DNA of 64,000 bases from Palsa-504 sp963808315 (lineage in GTDB: Bacteria; Actinomycetota; Actinomycetes; Streptosporangiales; Streptosporangiaceae), in the NCBI GenBank assembly GCA_963808315.1, contig CAWEFK010000016.1:62001-126000 (forward strand), in the 5' to 3' direction. The stretch's first letter is position 1, and every line of letters starts with the position of its first letter. Shown piece by piece: positions 1-8,675 of this stretch. A program made the translations under genes and the position numbers. The notes under the pieces are model-generated. The model searched no databases and had not been told where the DNA came from. It was given only the letters and a program-made list of their open reading frames with translations.

Positions 1-1
1 C

Positions 2-490
2 CCGACCTGGGTCCCCGTGGTCCAGTCCCAGCCCGGCTGGGAGCGGGTCCTGCTGCCCACGAGGCCGGACCGGTCCACGGGCTGGATCTACCTCGGCGGC
101 GGGGGGCTGCAGACGGCCTACTCTCCCTACCAGGTCGACATCAACCTCGCCGAGTACCGGCTGACCATCCTGAGGGCCGGCCGCAGCCTCGGAACCTGGA
201 CCGTGGCCGAGGGCGCCCCCAGCACGCCCACCCCGGCGGGGCGGACGTTCGTGCTCGCCTCGCTGGTACCGCTGAAGCCGACCTACAGCCCGCTCATCCT
301 GCCGCTCGGCACGCACTCCAACACCCTGTCCACCTACGGCGGCGGCCCCGGCACGGTCGGCCTGCACGGCTGGCCGCAGAGCAGCGTGTTCGGCCACGCG
401 GTCAGCCACGGCTGCGTCCGGGTTCCTGCCGCCGCGCTACGGGCGCTTTCACTGGTTCCGCTAGGAAGCTCCGTTATGATCACCGGATAG
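2..490 (+). CDS. L,D-transpeptidase (YkuD domain), 5' end outside window
   Basis: C-terminal part of an L,D-transpeptidase, which forms 3-3 cross-links in peptidoglycan outside the membrane. The frame is open from base 2, so the N-terminus (signal or anchor) lies before the window. The YkuD active-site signature is near the end: a His-Gly about 30 residues before S-H-G-C-V-R, with the catalytic Cys in HGCVR. The domain closes with a short beta segment and stops at 490, as usual for the family. The upstream segment may belong to an SH3-like or linker region. No internal break is seen. Confidence 0.85.
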   Translation, partial: PTWVPVVQSQPGWERVLLPTRPDRSTGWIYLGGGGLQTAYSPYQVDINLAEYRLTILRAGRSLGTWTVAEGAPSTPTPAGRTFVLASLVPLKPTYSPLILPLGTHSNTLSTYGGGPGTVGLHGWPQSSVFGHAVSHGCVRVPAAALRALSLVPLGSSVMITG

Positions 491-514
491 CCAACCGGGT
501 CAGCCGGGTGCCTG

Positions 515-1225
515 TTAACGGCTGAAGGTAAAACCGGTCCCGCTGACATTCGTCACCCGGTACGGGGAACTGACGCCGACGGAGGTCAGGTGGCTGCCCG
601 TGCTTGTCTTGTAGTTACTAATGCGCCCGTTCATCGTCGGTATAGTAGATCCGCCCGGCGAGTTATCGAAGACCTCGCCGTAAGTCTGCGTCTCTGTCAC
701 GGCGCCAAAGCTGCCCTGCCAGTAGGACTCGGGGATATAGCCGAAATTCTTCCCGCCGTAACTCAGCCAGATCTTGCCACCGGAAATCGAATAGCCGAAC
801 TGAGGACTCGTGCCGGCCGGCGGGGTGAACGAACCGGGCCGCACCGAGGTGGTGGACACGAAGCCGGCTTCGTAGCCGCTGAACTTCCCGGCCGTCCAGG
901 TCGAGGTGAACAGCGTCGGCCGGGTCGTCGCACCCTGCGCGTCCGACGTGATACCGAACTCGAAGGCGTTACCAGCCGCGTCACGCACATAGGTCTCCGT
1001 CAAGGAATGGTTATCCTCGATAGAACCGGTACTGTCCGTCAGGCTCTGGCCTTGGACGAGGAAGTTTTCCTGCAACCAGGTCTGCCCGGCAGAATGGCTA
1101 TCGAAGCCGGTGGCGTAGGAGTACTGAGCAGGCGCGACAGCGGCGCTTGCCCCGGCGGCCGGGATGAGCAGGCCAGCCAGCGCGAAACCAGCACCGGCGG
1201 TGATCGTGGCTACGGTCCTATTCAT
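515..1225 (-). CDS. Secreted neprosin-like (DUF239) protein
   Basis: About 236 residues from the ATG at 1225, which directly precedes a signal peptide (MNRT, hydrophobic Ala/Gly/Leu core, Ala-rich cleavage region). Starting at 1306 would add a charged leader and is less likely. The C-terminal half has the neprosin layout: a Trp/Leu strand, a G-Y-I-P-E-S-Y-W block like the family's GYWP motif, then an aromatic strand and a Gly-Glu-Val-Phe block. Plant neprosins are prolyl endopeptidases with catalytic glutamates; bacterial members are mostly uncharacterised. Activity is inferred only. It converges with the transpeptidase and has no obvious partner. Confidence 0.6.
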   Translation of the reverse strand: MNRTVATITAGAGFALAGLLIPAAGASAAVAPAQYSYATGFDSHSAGQTWLQENFLVQGQSLTDSTGSIEDNHSLTETYVRDAAGNAFEFGITSDAQGATTRPTLFTSTWTAGKFSGYEAGFVSTTSVRPGSFTPPAGTSPQFGYSISGGKIWLSYGGKNFGYIPESYWQGSFGAVTETQTYGEVFDNSPGGSTIPTMNGRISNYKTSTGSHLTSVGVSSPYRVTNVSGTGFTFSR

Positions 1226-1338
1226 GAGCTCAGCATGCTTCGCGCGGGTGGCGGCGCGGTTTGCCGTACGGTTGCCGTCTGGTTGCGCGCAGGCAGGCGA
1301 GGGCAATGCTGATCTGATCGGCGTGATACGACAGTCCG

Positions 1339-1761
1339 GTGAACGCGAAACGGCAGATCATCAAGGCAATGGCCGTCATCAGGCGACCCCGGGACGGGGC
1401 GCTGCTTGTGTCCGAGCCGTCCGATGGCTCGTTTGCCCGTCCGCTCGGCGGCCATGTCGAGTTCGGCGAGTACGCAGTGGACACGCTGCATCGTGAGTTC
1501 GGCGAGGAGATCGGGCAGCGGCTGACCGACGTGCGCCTGCTCGGCGTGCTGGAGAACATCTTCCCCTGGCAGGGTGACACCGAGCACGAGGTCGTGTTCA
1601 TCTTCAGCGCCGCCCTGGCCGACGAGGCGGCTTACGAGATCGAAGAGCAGGTCATCGCCGACGACACCGAGCCGAAGAGCCGCGTGCGGTGGCGTCCGCC
1701 GGGGGCGGTCAGCCCGCCGCTCTACCCAGCCGGGCTGACCGAGCTGATCGCGGGCGCTTGA
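1339..1761 (+). CDS. Nudix hydrolase
   Basis: Intact 140-residue Nudix protein. The Nudix box lies at about residues 37-59: G, five residues, E, seven residues, then REFGEEIG, giving the metal-binding glutamates. Nudix enzymes cleave nucleoside diphosphates linked to another group; this length and single domain suit a small nucleotide or MutT-like house-cleaning substrate, which the sequence does not identify. Start is GTG at 1339; an in-frame ATG at 1369 is an alternative. It converges with the MFS gene, whose open frame runs on antisense through this gene because of an indel. Confidence 0.9.
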   Translation: MNAKRQIIKAMAVIRRPRDGALLVSEPSDGSFARPLGGHVEFGEYAVDTLHREFGEEIGQRLTDVRLLGVLENIFPWQGDTEHEVVFIFSAALADEAAYEIEEQVIADDTEPKSRVRWRPPGAVSPPLYPAGLTELIAGA

Positions 1762-2996
1762 TCGTCGCTGGTCTCTGCCGGTCCGGATGGGGCGGATGAG
1801 GGCGGTCCGGCGGTCGATGCGGGTGAGGGCGGGCAGCGCCAGGATTCCGCAGATCAAGGTGGCCCCACCCCCGATGACCAGCGGCCATCGGGCCCCGGCG
1901 TGCTGCCCGATCCACCCCACGATGGGACCGCCGATCGGCGTCGATCCCAGCCAGGCCAGCCCCCACAGCGCCATCACCCGCCCGCGCATCTCCGGCCGGG
2001 CCGCCAACTGCAGGGTGGTCTTGGCCAGGGAGTTGAAGGTGATGCTCCCGTAGCCGACGAAAACCATGGCCGCTAGCTCGATCGCCATGTTCGGCGCGAC
2101 CGCCGCGGCCAGGATCGCGATGCCCCAGCCGACCGCGGCCAGGCACAGCGCCCGGGCCCGGGGCCGCGGGCGCGCGGCGGAGATCAGGCCGCCGACCACC
2201 GCGCCCGCGCCCATGACCGAGGCCATCACGCCGTAGGCGGCGGCCCCGCCGTGGAAGACCTTGCTGGCCATCAACGGCAGCGTCACCTGGAACTCCCAGG
2301 CCAAGGTGCCGACCACCGCGATCATGACGAGCGGGATGAGCAATTCGGGGGTCGAGCGAACGTAGCGCAGGCCCTGCCGGACCTGGCCCTTCTTCCTGGC
2401 CACCCGTCTGGCCGGGAAGAGCTCGGACTTACGCATCGCCAGCAGCGAGATCAGCACGGCCGCGAAGGACAGCGCGTTGCAGCCGAAGCACAGGGCCAGG
2501 CCGATGGCCGCGGCGATGACCCCGCCCAGGGCCGCACCGAAGACGCGGGCCATGTTCATCGCGACCGAGTTGAGCGTCACCGCGTTCGGCAGGTCCGGGG
2601 CTGACACCATCTCCGAAATGAAGCTCTGCCGGGCCGGGTTGTCGAACACGTTGACAAAGCCAAGCAAGAGAGCCAGCAGGTAGACGATCCACAGCCGGAT
2701 GGAGCCGGTCGCGATCAGGATGGCAAAGGCCCCGGCCAGCAGCCCGGCCGCCGTCTGGGTGACCAGCAGCACCCGCTGCTTGTTCCTCCGGTCCGCGAAC
2801 AGGCCGCCCAGCGGGCCGAACGCCAGCATGGGCAGGAACCTGACCGCCGTGGTCAAACCGAGCTGGGTGCCGCTGTTGTGGGTCAGGTCCAGGACGAGGA
2901 AAGACTGCGCGACAGTCTGCATCCAGGTGCCGGCCACCGAGACGATCTGGCCGAAGAAAACAGCCGGTAGTTGCGCTGCCGGAGCGAGGAGATCAT
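1762..2996 (-). CDS. MFS transporter, EntS-like family (frameshifted)
   Basis: Twelve-helix major facilitator protein of the enterobactin-exporter-like (EntS) group. From the ATG at 2996 the first residues read MISSLRQRNYRLF. A missing T in the T-run near 2957 then breaks the frame; restoring it gives ...FFFGQIVSVAGTWMQTVAQ, the usual N-terminus of this family. The rest is open from 2937. The R-R-N-K-Q-R loop 2/3 motif and the N-P-A-R-Q-S-F segment are present. The substrate is unknown; relatives export siderophores or drugs. The frame continues without a stop antisense to the Nudix gene, so the natural C-terminus near 1762 is also probably lost to an indel. Confidence 0.8.
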
Positions 2997-3097
2997 CTGT
3001 CTCGGCCGGAATTGCGGGCGGTGGCCGCCCGGGGCGAAGTGCAACGGTTCCCTATCGTCGTCGTGTGGATCCGTCGCCCAGCATATCATTAGCTCTG

Positions 3098-3641
3098 CTA
3101 AGGAGTTTCCTGGTGGCGCCACTCGGTGGCCAGCTGGCCGAGGACAACGGCGTCGGCGAAGGCTCCGTCGACCCAGCCCACCTGGCGCAGGACGCCCTCG
3201 GTCACGAAACCGGCCCGGCTGGCGGCACCGATCATCGCGTCGTTGTCGGTGAGGGTGTCGACCTGCAGCCGGTGCAGCCCGCGGATCTCGAAGCCGTAGC
3301 GGCACAGCACGCGGACCAGGTCGGTGCCCAGGTGCCGGCCCCGGCAAGCGGGCCGCAGGGCCAGGCCGATATGGGCGTTGCGGTTGTGCAGGTCGATCTC
3401 GTACATCACCGCCTCGCCGGCCAGCTCGCCGGTGGCCAGCTCGACCGCGGAAAACCGGACCACGGCGGCGGGGTCGGCGGTTTTCCGGTACGGCGAGTCG
3501 GCCGAGCCGGGCGTCACCGGCCGCCAGGGCCGGGAGTCGCTGCGGACCCGCGTCAGTCACGTCGTTCAGCAGTTCGGTCTCGAAGATCTCGAAGTCGCTC
3601 TCGTGCGGGGCACGCAGCCCGACCGTCTCTCCGCGCAGCAT
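3098..3641 (-). CDS. GNAT N-acetyltransferase, RimJ/RimL type (frameshifted)
   Basis: Acetyl-CoA-dependent acetyltransferase of about 180 residues. The first 30 residues (MLRGETVGLRAPHESDFEIF) are read from 3641 and the remainder in another frame up to 3098, with one indel near 3550. The acetyl-CoA loop is seen as a Cys-Arg-Gly-Arg-His-Leu-Gly-Thr stretch, followed by the helix and the N-x-A-S-R-A-G-F-like motif typical of RimJ/RimL enzymes. The substrate cannot be told; relatives acetylate ribosomal N-termini or small molecules. It lies upstream of the MFS gene on the same strand, about 100 bases apart, and divergent from pspA. Confidence 0.75.
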
Positions 3642-3748
3642 GTCTCGTTCTTACCGCACCGCGGCGTGAGCCGGATGCGGGCGGCGGTCAGCTAGCCGCT
3701 AGATTTGCGGCGTACGGTTGGGGACCGACGACTAAGGAGCAGATCGAC

Positions 3749-4507
3749 ATGTCTCTCTTCCAAAGGGCCCACGACATACTCGCGGCCAAGACCAACAAGG
3801 CGCTCGACGCCGCCGAGAAGCCCGACGAAATGCTCGACCTGTCCTACGAGCAGATGCTCGACCAGATCACCAAGGTCCGGCAGGCGCTGGTCACGATCGC
3901 CGCGTCGCGCAAGCGGATCGAGCTGCAGGAGCAGCAGCTCCAGCATTCGGTAGATCACCTCACGGACCAGGCCAAGGCGGCGCTGGCCCAGGGCCGGGAG
4001 GACCTGGCCAGGGAGGCGCTCTCCCGCAAGGCCGCCGCCCAGTCGCAGATCGACGGGATGGAGCCGCAGCACCAGCAGCTCACCGAAGAAGAGCAGAAGA
4101 TGGAGCAGACGCTGGCGGCCCTGCAGGACCGGGTGAACAAGTTCCGGACGCAGAAGGAAACGCTGAAGGCCCAGTACACCGCGGCGGCGGCCGAGAGCGA
4201 GGTGAACGAGAGCGTGGCCGGGATCTCCACCACCCTGGGCGATTCGGGAGCGGCGCTGCAGCGGGCCCAGGACAAGATCGCCACCATGCAGTCGCGCGCT
4301 GGCGCCCTGGACGAACTGCTGCAGTCCGGGGTGCTCGAAGACGTCGGCGGCGACACCGACGACATCCAGAAGGAACTGGACGAGGCCGGATCGGCCGCCG
4401 ACGTGGACAGCGAACTCGCCGCGCTGAAGGCCCAGGTCGGTCCGGCCAGCGCGCCGCCGGAGCTGACCTCAGGGAGCTACCTCAGGGAGCTGACCGCGGG
4501 CAGCTGA
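3749..4507 (+). CDS. pspA: PspA/IM30 family phage-shock protein
   Basis: Intact 252-residue protein with the PspA/IM30 signature: an amphipathic N-terminal helix (MSLFQRAHDILAAKTN), then near-continuous coiled coil rich in Gln, Glu, Lys and Ala to about residue 200, and a variable acidic tail. PspA-family proteins bind stressed inner membranes on the cytoplasmic side and stabilise them. The start at 3749 is set by an AAGGAG ribosome site nine bases upstream; the frame is open far upstream, but that stretch is a shadow of the minus-strand genes. The last residues contain a small duplication (two Leu-Thr-x-Gly-Ser blocks). No pspB/C partner is adjacent. Confidence 0.9.
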   Translation: MSLFQRAHDILAAKTNKALDAAEKPDEMLDLSYEQMLDQITKVRQALVTIAASRKRIELQEQQLQHSVDHLTDQAKAALAQGREDLAREALSRKAAAQSQIDGMEPQHQQLTEEEQKMEQTLAALQDRVNKFRTQKETLKAQYTAAAAESEVNESVAGISTTLGDSGAALQRAQDKIATMQSRAGALDELLQSGVLEDVGGDTDDIQKELDEAGSAADVDSELAALKAQVGPASAPPELTSGSYLRELTAGS

Positions 4508-4516
4508 GCAGGGTCC

Positions 4517-4534
4517 CGGACCGCGGGCGGTCCG
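4517..4534. terminator. Hairpin between convergent pspA and GH16 genes
   Basis: Seven-base-pair perfect stem CGGACCG / CGGTCCG with loop CGGG, lying ten bases after the pspA stop and before the GH16 stop at 4560. It has no T-run, as is common in GC-rich actinomycetes. It could serve both convergent genes. Confidence 0.5.
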
Positions 4535-4559
4535 CGGCCAGCGGGACGTCACGCGCCGG

Positions 4560-6986
4560 TCAGCTGGTGAAGACCTGGAATTCCCAGAGGGAGTAGCCGT
4601 ACTGGGTGGCGCGGGCGGTGCCGTACATCCGGATGTAACGGCCGGTACCCGGTCACGTTCAGGGTCTGGGTGCCGCCGGTGCCGGTGGTGGTGGAGTAGA
4701 TGGTGGTCCAGGTGGAGCCGTCGGGGGAGGTCTGGATCTGGAACGCGGTGGCGTAGGCGGTCTCCCAGTTCAGGGCGACCTGGCAGATCGACTGGGCTCG
4801 AGCCGAGGTCGACCTCGAGCCACTGCGGGTCGGAGAAGGCGCTGGACCAGCGGGTGCCCAGGTTCCCGTCCACCGCGTCCTGCGGCGGGAAGCTGGCGCT
4901 CTCCTCCGAGGACGCGGTGGCGGTCTTGTTCAGCGCCACGTTGGTCGTGCCGCAGGTGCCGCCGCCGCCCGCCGGATCCGTAGACGCTGAATTCCCACAG
5001 GGAGTAGCCGTACTGGGTGGCGCGGGCGGTGCCGTACATCCGGATGTAACGGCCGGTGCCCGGCACGTTCAGGGTCTGGGTGCCGCCGGTGCCGGTGGTG
5101 GTGGAGTAGATGGTGGTCCAGGTGGAGCCGTCGGGGGAGGTCTGGATCTGGAACGCGGTGGCGTAGGCGGTTCTCCCAGTTCAGGGCGACCTGGCAGATC
5201 GACTGGGTCGAGCCGAGGTCGACCTCGAGCCACTGCGGGTCGGAGAAGGCGCTGGACCAGCGGGTGCCCAGGTTCCCGTCCACCGCGTCCTGCGGCGGGA
5301 AGCTGGCGTTCTCCTCCGAGGACGCCGTGGCGGTCTTGTTCAGCGCCAGGTTGGTCGTGCCGCAGGTACCGCCGCTGCCCGCGGCCACCGTCCAGCTGAA
5401 CGAGGCGGAACCGGTGGCGCCGGTGGTGTCCTTGGCGGTCACGGTGACGCTAGAGGTGCCGGCCGCGGTGGGAGTGCCGGAGATCAGACCGGAGGAAGAG
5501 TTGATGGACAGCCCGGCGGGCAGGCCGGTGGCGCTGTAGCTGAGCGTCTGCCCGGAGGCGGAGTCGCTCGCCGAGATCTGCACGCTGGCGGCGGTGCCGA
5601 CGGTGGAACTCTGGTTGCCTGGGCTGGTGACCGTGACGGTATTACCGCCGCCCCCGCCGCTGCGGCATGGTCCATAGCTGCTGAGCGGAGTCGGTACAGG
5701 TCTCGATGTCGAGCCGGGCGCTGGTGTTACCGCCGGGGTCGGTGAGGCACAGGCCGGAACTCGGGTTGACCAGCTCCCCGTTGGACTGGTGGGTCCAGGT
5801 CTGGGCGGCGGTGCCGTTGCAGGCGTACCAGTCGACGTCGGTGCCGCTGGTCGTCCCGGCGCTCACCACGTCCAGGCAGCCGCCCTGGGTGCGGAGCGTG
5901 CCGTCGGAATAGGGCGACCACTGCTGGCCCGCGCTGCCGTTGCAGGCGCTCACGCCGATCGGGTTGCCCTCGGTGTTCAGCGAGTTCTGGTTGGCCAGGC
6001 ACAGCCCGTTAAGGCCGGTGACCTGCCCGGTCGCGGTGGGGGTTCCGGTCGGGGTGGAGTTGCCGCCTTCCTCGTACACGGCCACGTACCCGACGCTCAT
6101 CGACGCACCGGACGAGGTCGCCGAGGTCGGGGTGGTGCAGTTGCAGATGCCGTTCGGGTAGTTGCCGCCCATGGCCAGGTCGAAGATGATGTAGAAGCCG
6201 TGGTCGATGGCCTCCTGCCAGGCCGTGGTGCCGACCGAGGCTTCGGTGATCGTGCTCTCGACGGTCCCGTCCATCAGGAACTGCAGGGTCTCCGCGCTGG
6301 TGTTGGTCCGGTTCACGATCACCGAGTAGGTGTGGTAGCCGGTCTGGCAGCTGGAGCCGGCGGCCGGGCACGCGATCAGGGCGTGACCGCTGCTGCCCGC
6401 GGCGTCGTGCAGGGTCTGGGAGGCCTCGTTCAGGCCGTTGACGTCCTCCATCATGTCGATCTCGCCGGAGGTGGGCCAGCCGCCGCCGGTCCGCATGGGC
6501 GATCCGAGGGCCCAGAACGCGGGCCAGTAGCCCAGGCCGTTGGCCGGGTTCGGCTGCTCGATCGACGCGGTCATCTCGAGTTCGCCGCCCGGCGGGGCCT
6601 GGAAGTCGTCGCGCGTGCTCTCGATCCGCCCCGACGTCCAGGTGCCGCCGTTGTCGATGGCCTTCAGCACCAGGTGGCCGTTGCCGTCGAGGTAGACGTT
6701 GCTGGTCGAGTTGGTGGTCTGCTCGGTCTCGCCGGTGCCGTAGCCGGTGCCGATGTCGTAGAACCAGTTCGCCGACGACGGCGCGGACCCGGCGGCGCCG
6801 GCGAAATTGTCGCTGAACACCGTGTTCCAGCCCGCCGGGGGCGGCGGCGCGGTGTCGGCCCGGGCGGCCTGGATCGCCGGTCAGCGCGGTGACCACGACG
6901 CTGACCAGGCATCCGGCCAGCATCGTCAGCACGGTCAGGATCGAGAGCCGCCGCCGGTGCCCGGTGGCCTTCATCGCGTCACTCAT
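4560..6986 (-). CDS. Secreted GH16 beta-glucanase with ricin, Ig-like and two F5/8C domains (frameshifted)
   Basis: Multidomain secreted glycoside hydrolase. The ATG at 6986 has a perfect AGGAGG nine bases upstream and is followed by a signal peptide (residues about 12-35). Domains in order: GH16 catalytic domain with E-I-D-M-M-E-D, whose glutamates are nucleophile and acid/base; a ricin-type beta-trefoil with QxW repeats (QQW, QTW, QLW); a putative Ig (He_PIG) domain; then two near-identical F5/8 type C discoidin domains. GH16 with this architecture usually cuts beta-1,3- or mixed-linked glucans. Frames change near 6875, 5660, 5171 and within the last discoidin repeat. The C-terminus (YGYSLWEFQVFTS) ends at 4560. 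Transcription starts from the operator-bearing promoter at 7103-7157. Confidence 0.85.
4562..5372 (-). repeat. Two copies of an approximately 410-bp F5/8C repeat (GH16 side)
   Basis: Tandem units with a period of about 412 bp, each encoding one discoidin domain beginning TNLALNKTATASS and ending YGYSLWEF. By eye the units are near-identical to each other and clearly homologous over their length to the two plus-strand units at 8893-9693. Together the four copies form a widely spaced inverted repeat enclosing the ROK gene. Confidence 0.85.
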
Positions 6987-7102
6987 CCGCCGGAACCTCC
7001 TGCTCAGTCGGGTTGGCGCAGGTGCCGGCCCGGAGATCGGCGCCGGGAGAGGAGGAAGTTCCGGCGGGCGCCGGAGCGGGCCGCACAATGACACACCAAG
7101 GC

Positions 7103-7157
7103 TTGATATAAGACTTATTTCAAAGCGAAACGTAATCCCGCAGAAACGACCCGTCAA
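7103..7157 (-). promoter_or_regulatory. Promoter plus palindromic operator of the GH16 gene
   Basis: Read on the minus strand: -35 TTGACG (7157-7152), a 17-base spacer, -10 TACGTT (7134-7129), then a 21-base near-perfect palindrome at 7123-7103 with arms TTGATATAAG and CTTATTTCAA around a central A (one mismatch). The predicted transcription start falls inside the palindrome, the usual place for repressor action. The whole module is repeated with the same spacing at 8532-8586 in front of the second secreted enzyme. Confidence 0.75.
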
Positions 7158-7196
7158 GACGTAACACGGAACTTTGCCTTCGCCGGGGCGTGGGGG

Positions 7197-8413
7197 TCAG
7201 CTGGCGGGGCGGTCGCTGGCCTTGGCGGCGAAGACGCTGCCGTTGAGGAAGGCCTCGATGGGCAGGGTGGCGGCGCCGAGGGCGACGGCGTCCGGGCCCA
7301 GGCGGCCAAGCTCGATCGAGGTGGCGGCGAACGGGTGCCGGAGCGAGTGCTCGCGGGCGGTCTCGCGGATCGCTGGGAGCATGTGCTCGCCGAGCACCAG
7401 GCCGGCCCAGCCGCCGATGATGATCCGCTCGGGGTTGAACAGGTTGATCAGGTCGGCGATGCTGACCCCGAGGTACAGCGCGGTCTCGTCCAGGACCTCG
7501 GCCGCCCGGGCCGAGCGTCGCGGCCATATCGATCAGCGTGCTGAGCGCGGCTTCCTGGTCGTGGCGCGGCAGCGAGTCGCCGTACCGGTCCAGGATCGCC
7601 TCGGCGCCGACGTAGGCCTCCAGGCAGCCGCGCGAGCCGCACCGGCAGGGCCGTCCGCCCACCATGACGGTGGTGTGTCCCCATTCGCCTGCGCTGGAGG
7701 TGGATCCCTGGTGGGTGGACCCGTGCGCGATGATGCTGGCGCCGACGCCGGAGCCGATCAGGCAGACCACGGCATGCTGGGCGCCGCGTCCCGCGCCGAA
7801 CCACAGCTCGGCCTGGCCCATCGTCTTGGCGCCGTTATCGATATGGAGGGGCAGGCTGGTCCGGGCGCGGAGCAGCCGTCCCAGCGGGACCGCCTCCCAG
7901 CCGAACGTCTGCCCGTGCACGACGCTGTCCGGACCGTTCTCCACGATGCCCGGCACCCCGACGCCGATGCCGAGCACGGCCGACGGGCTGACACCGCTGC
8001 TGGCTAGCACCGCGTCCAGCCCGGTCACGATGGCCTCGACGATCACTTCGACCCCGTGCTGCCGGGGATCCAGCGGGAAGTCGGCCTTGGCGCGCTCGGT
8101 CATGGTGAGGTCGAACAGCTCGACGCGAACCCGGGTCTCGCCCACGTCGACCCCGATGACGTAGCCGTAGTCCGGGTTGATCTGCAGCAGGACGCGCGGG
8201 CGCCCGCCGTCGGAATCCACCGAGCCTGCCTCGGCCACGATGCCCTCGCGGATCAGTTCGCGGACGACGTTGCTGACCGAGGCCGGGCTGAGCCCGGTCG
8301 CCTCGCTCAGCTCCTGACGGCTGCTCGCCCGTTCGAAGAACAACGCCGACAAGCAGCACCGAACGGTTGTCGCGGCGCAGATCACGAACGGTCCATCGCC
8401 TTCGCTCCTGCAT
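7197..8413 (-). CDS. ROK-family transcriptional repressor (frameshifted)
   Basis: ROK regulator of about 405 residues in the XylR/NagC style: N-terminal winged helix-turn-helix (SRQELSEATGLSPASVSNVV), then the sugar-kinase-like fold with D-V-G-E-T-R-V, a G-I-G-V-G-V-P-G phosphate loop, and the zinc motif C-R-C-G-S-R-G-C-L-E. Start is ATG at 8413 after a GGGGGGAG ribosome site. Two indels break it, an extra T near 8352 and another near 7510; the C-terminus is read at 7397-7197. Such proteins lose DNA binding when they bind a sugar. Its place between two carbohydrate-active genes with matching palindromes makes it their likely repressor. Confidence 0.85.
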
Positions 8414-8444
8414 GCTCCCCCCTCGGCCCCGGCATGATGATCAC

Positions 8445-8470
8445 ACCTTATAACAAGGTTCTTACGAACC
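8445..8470 (-). promoter_or_regulatory. Candidate autoregulatory operator of the ROK gene
   Basis: Two overlapping inverted repeats 30-60 bases upstream of the ROK start: ACCTTAT-A-ACAAGGT (6 of 7 pairs, 8445-8459) and a perfect GGTTC-TTAC-GAACC (8457-8470). The first contains a CTTATnnCAA half-site like those in the two enzyme operators, but the full palindrome is not conserved, so autoregulation is only suggested. Confidence 0.4.
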
Positions 8471-8531
8471 AGGGCGGCCAGGTTTACACCTCGGGAAACC
8501 GCCAAGGCGTAGCCCGGACTTTGGTCGCCTC

Positions 8532-8586
8532 TTGACGGCGTGTGTCTGCGGAGTTAAGTTACGCCATGAAATAAGGCTTGTATCAA
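8532..8586 (+). promoter_or_regulatory. Promoter plus palindromic operator of the beta-helix gene
   Basis: -35 TTGACG (8532-8537), 17-base spacer, -10 TAAGTT (8555-8560), then an imperfect palindrome 8566-8586 (TGAAATAAG and CTTGTATCA arms). The -10 to palindrome-centre distance is 16 bases, identical to the copy at 7103-7157. Spacer bases are also conserved (TCTGCGG). The gene start follows at 8676. Confidence 0.75.
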
Positions 8587-8675
8587 CGGTGCTGACGGGT
8601 CGGGTGGAGTGGGGCTCGCGTCCGTTCCCTACGGGGATCCAGGCCTGTGGGCCACCACATCCAGGAGGCGTACCC

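Noticed and set aside
1222..1760. C-terminal extension of the MFS frame through the Nudix gene
   Set aside because: The sequence is the complement of a clear Nudix gene and lacks membrane helices; a lost stop is more likely.
2699..3748. Upstream extension of the pspA frame by 350 residues
   Set aside because: It lies antisense to the MFS and GNAT genes; a strong ribosome site and a canonical PspA N-terminus mark the start at 3749.
5789..6892. 367-residue plus-strand frame across the GH16 gene
   Set aside because: It mirrors the GH16 catalytic domain; no motifs, biased Gly/Arg/Ala composition.
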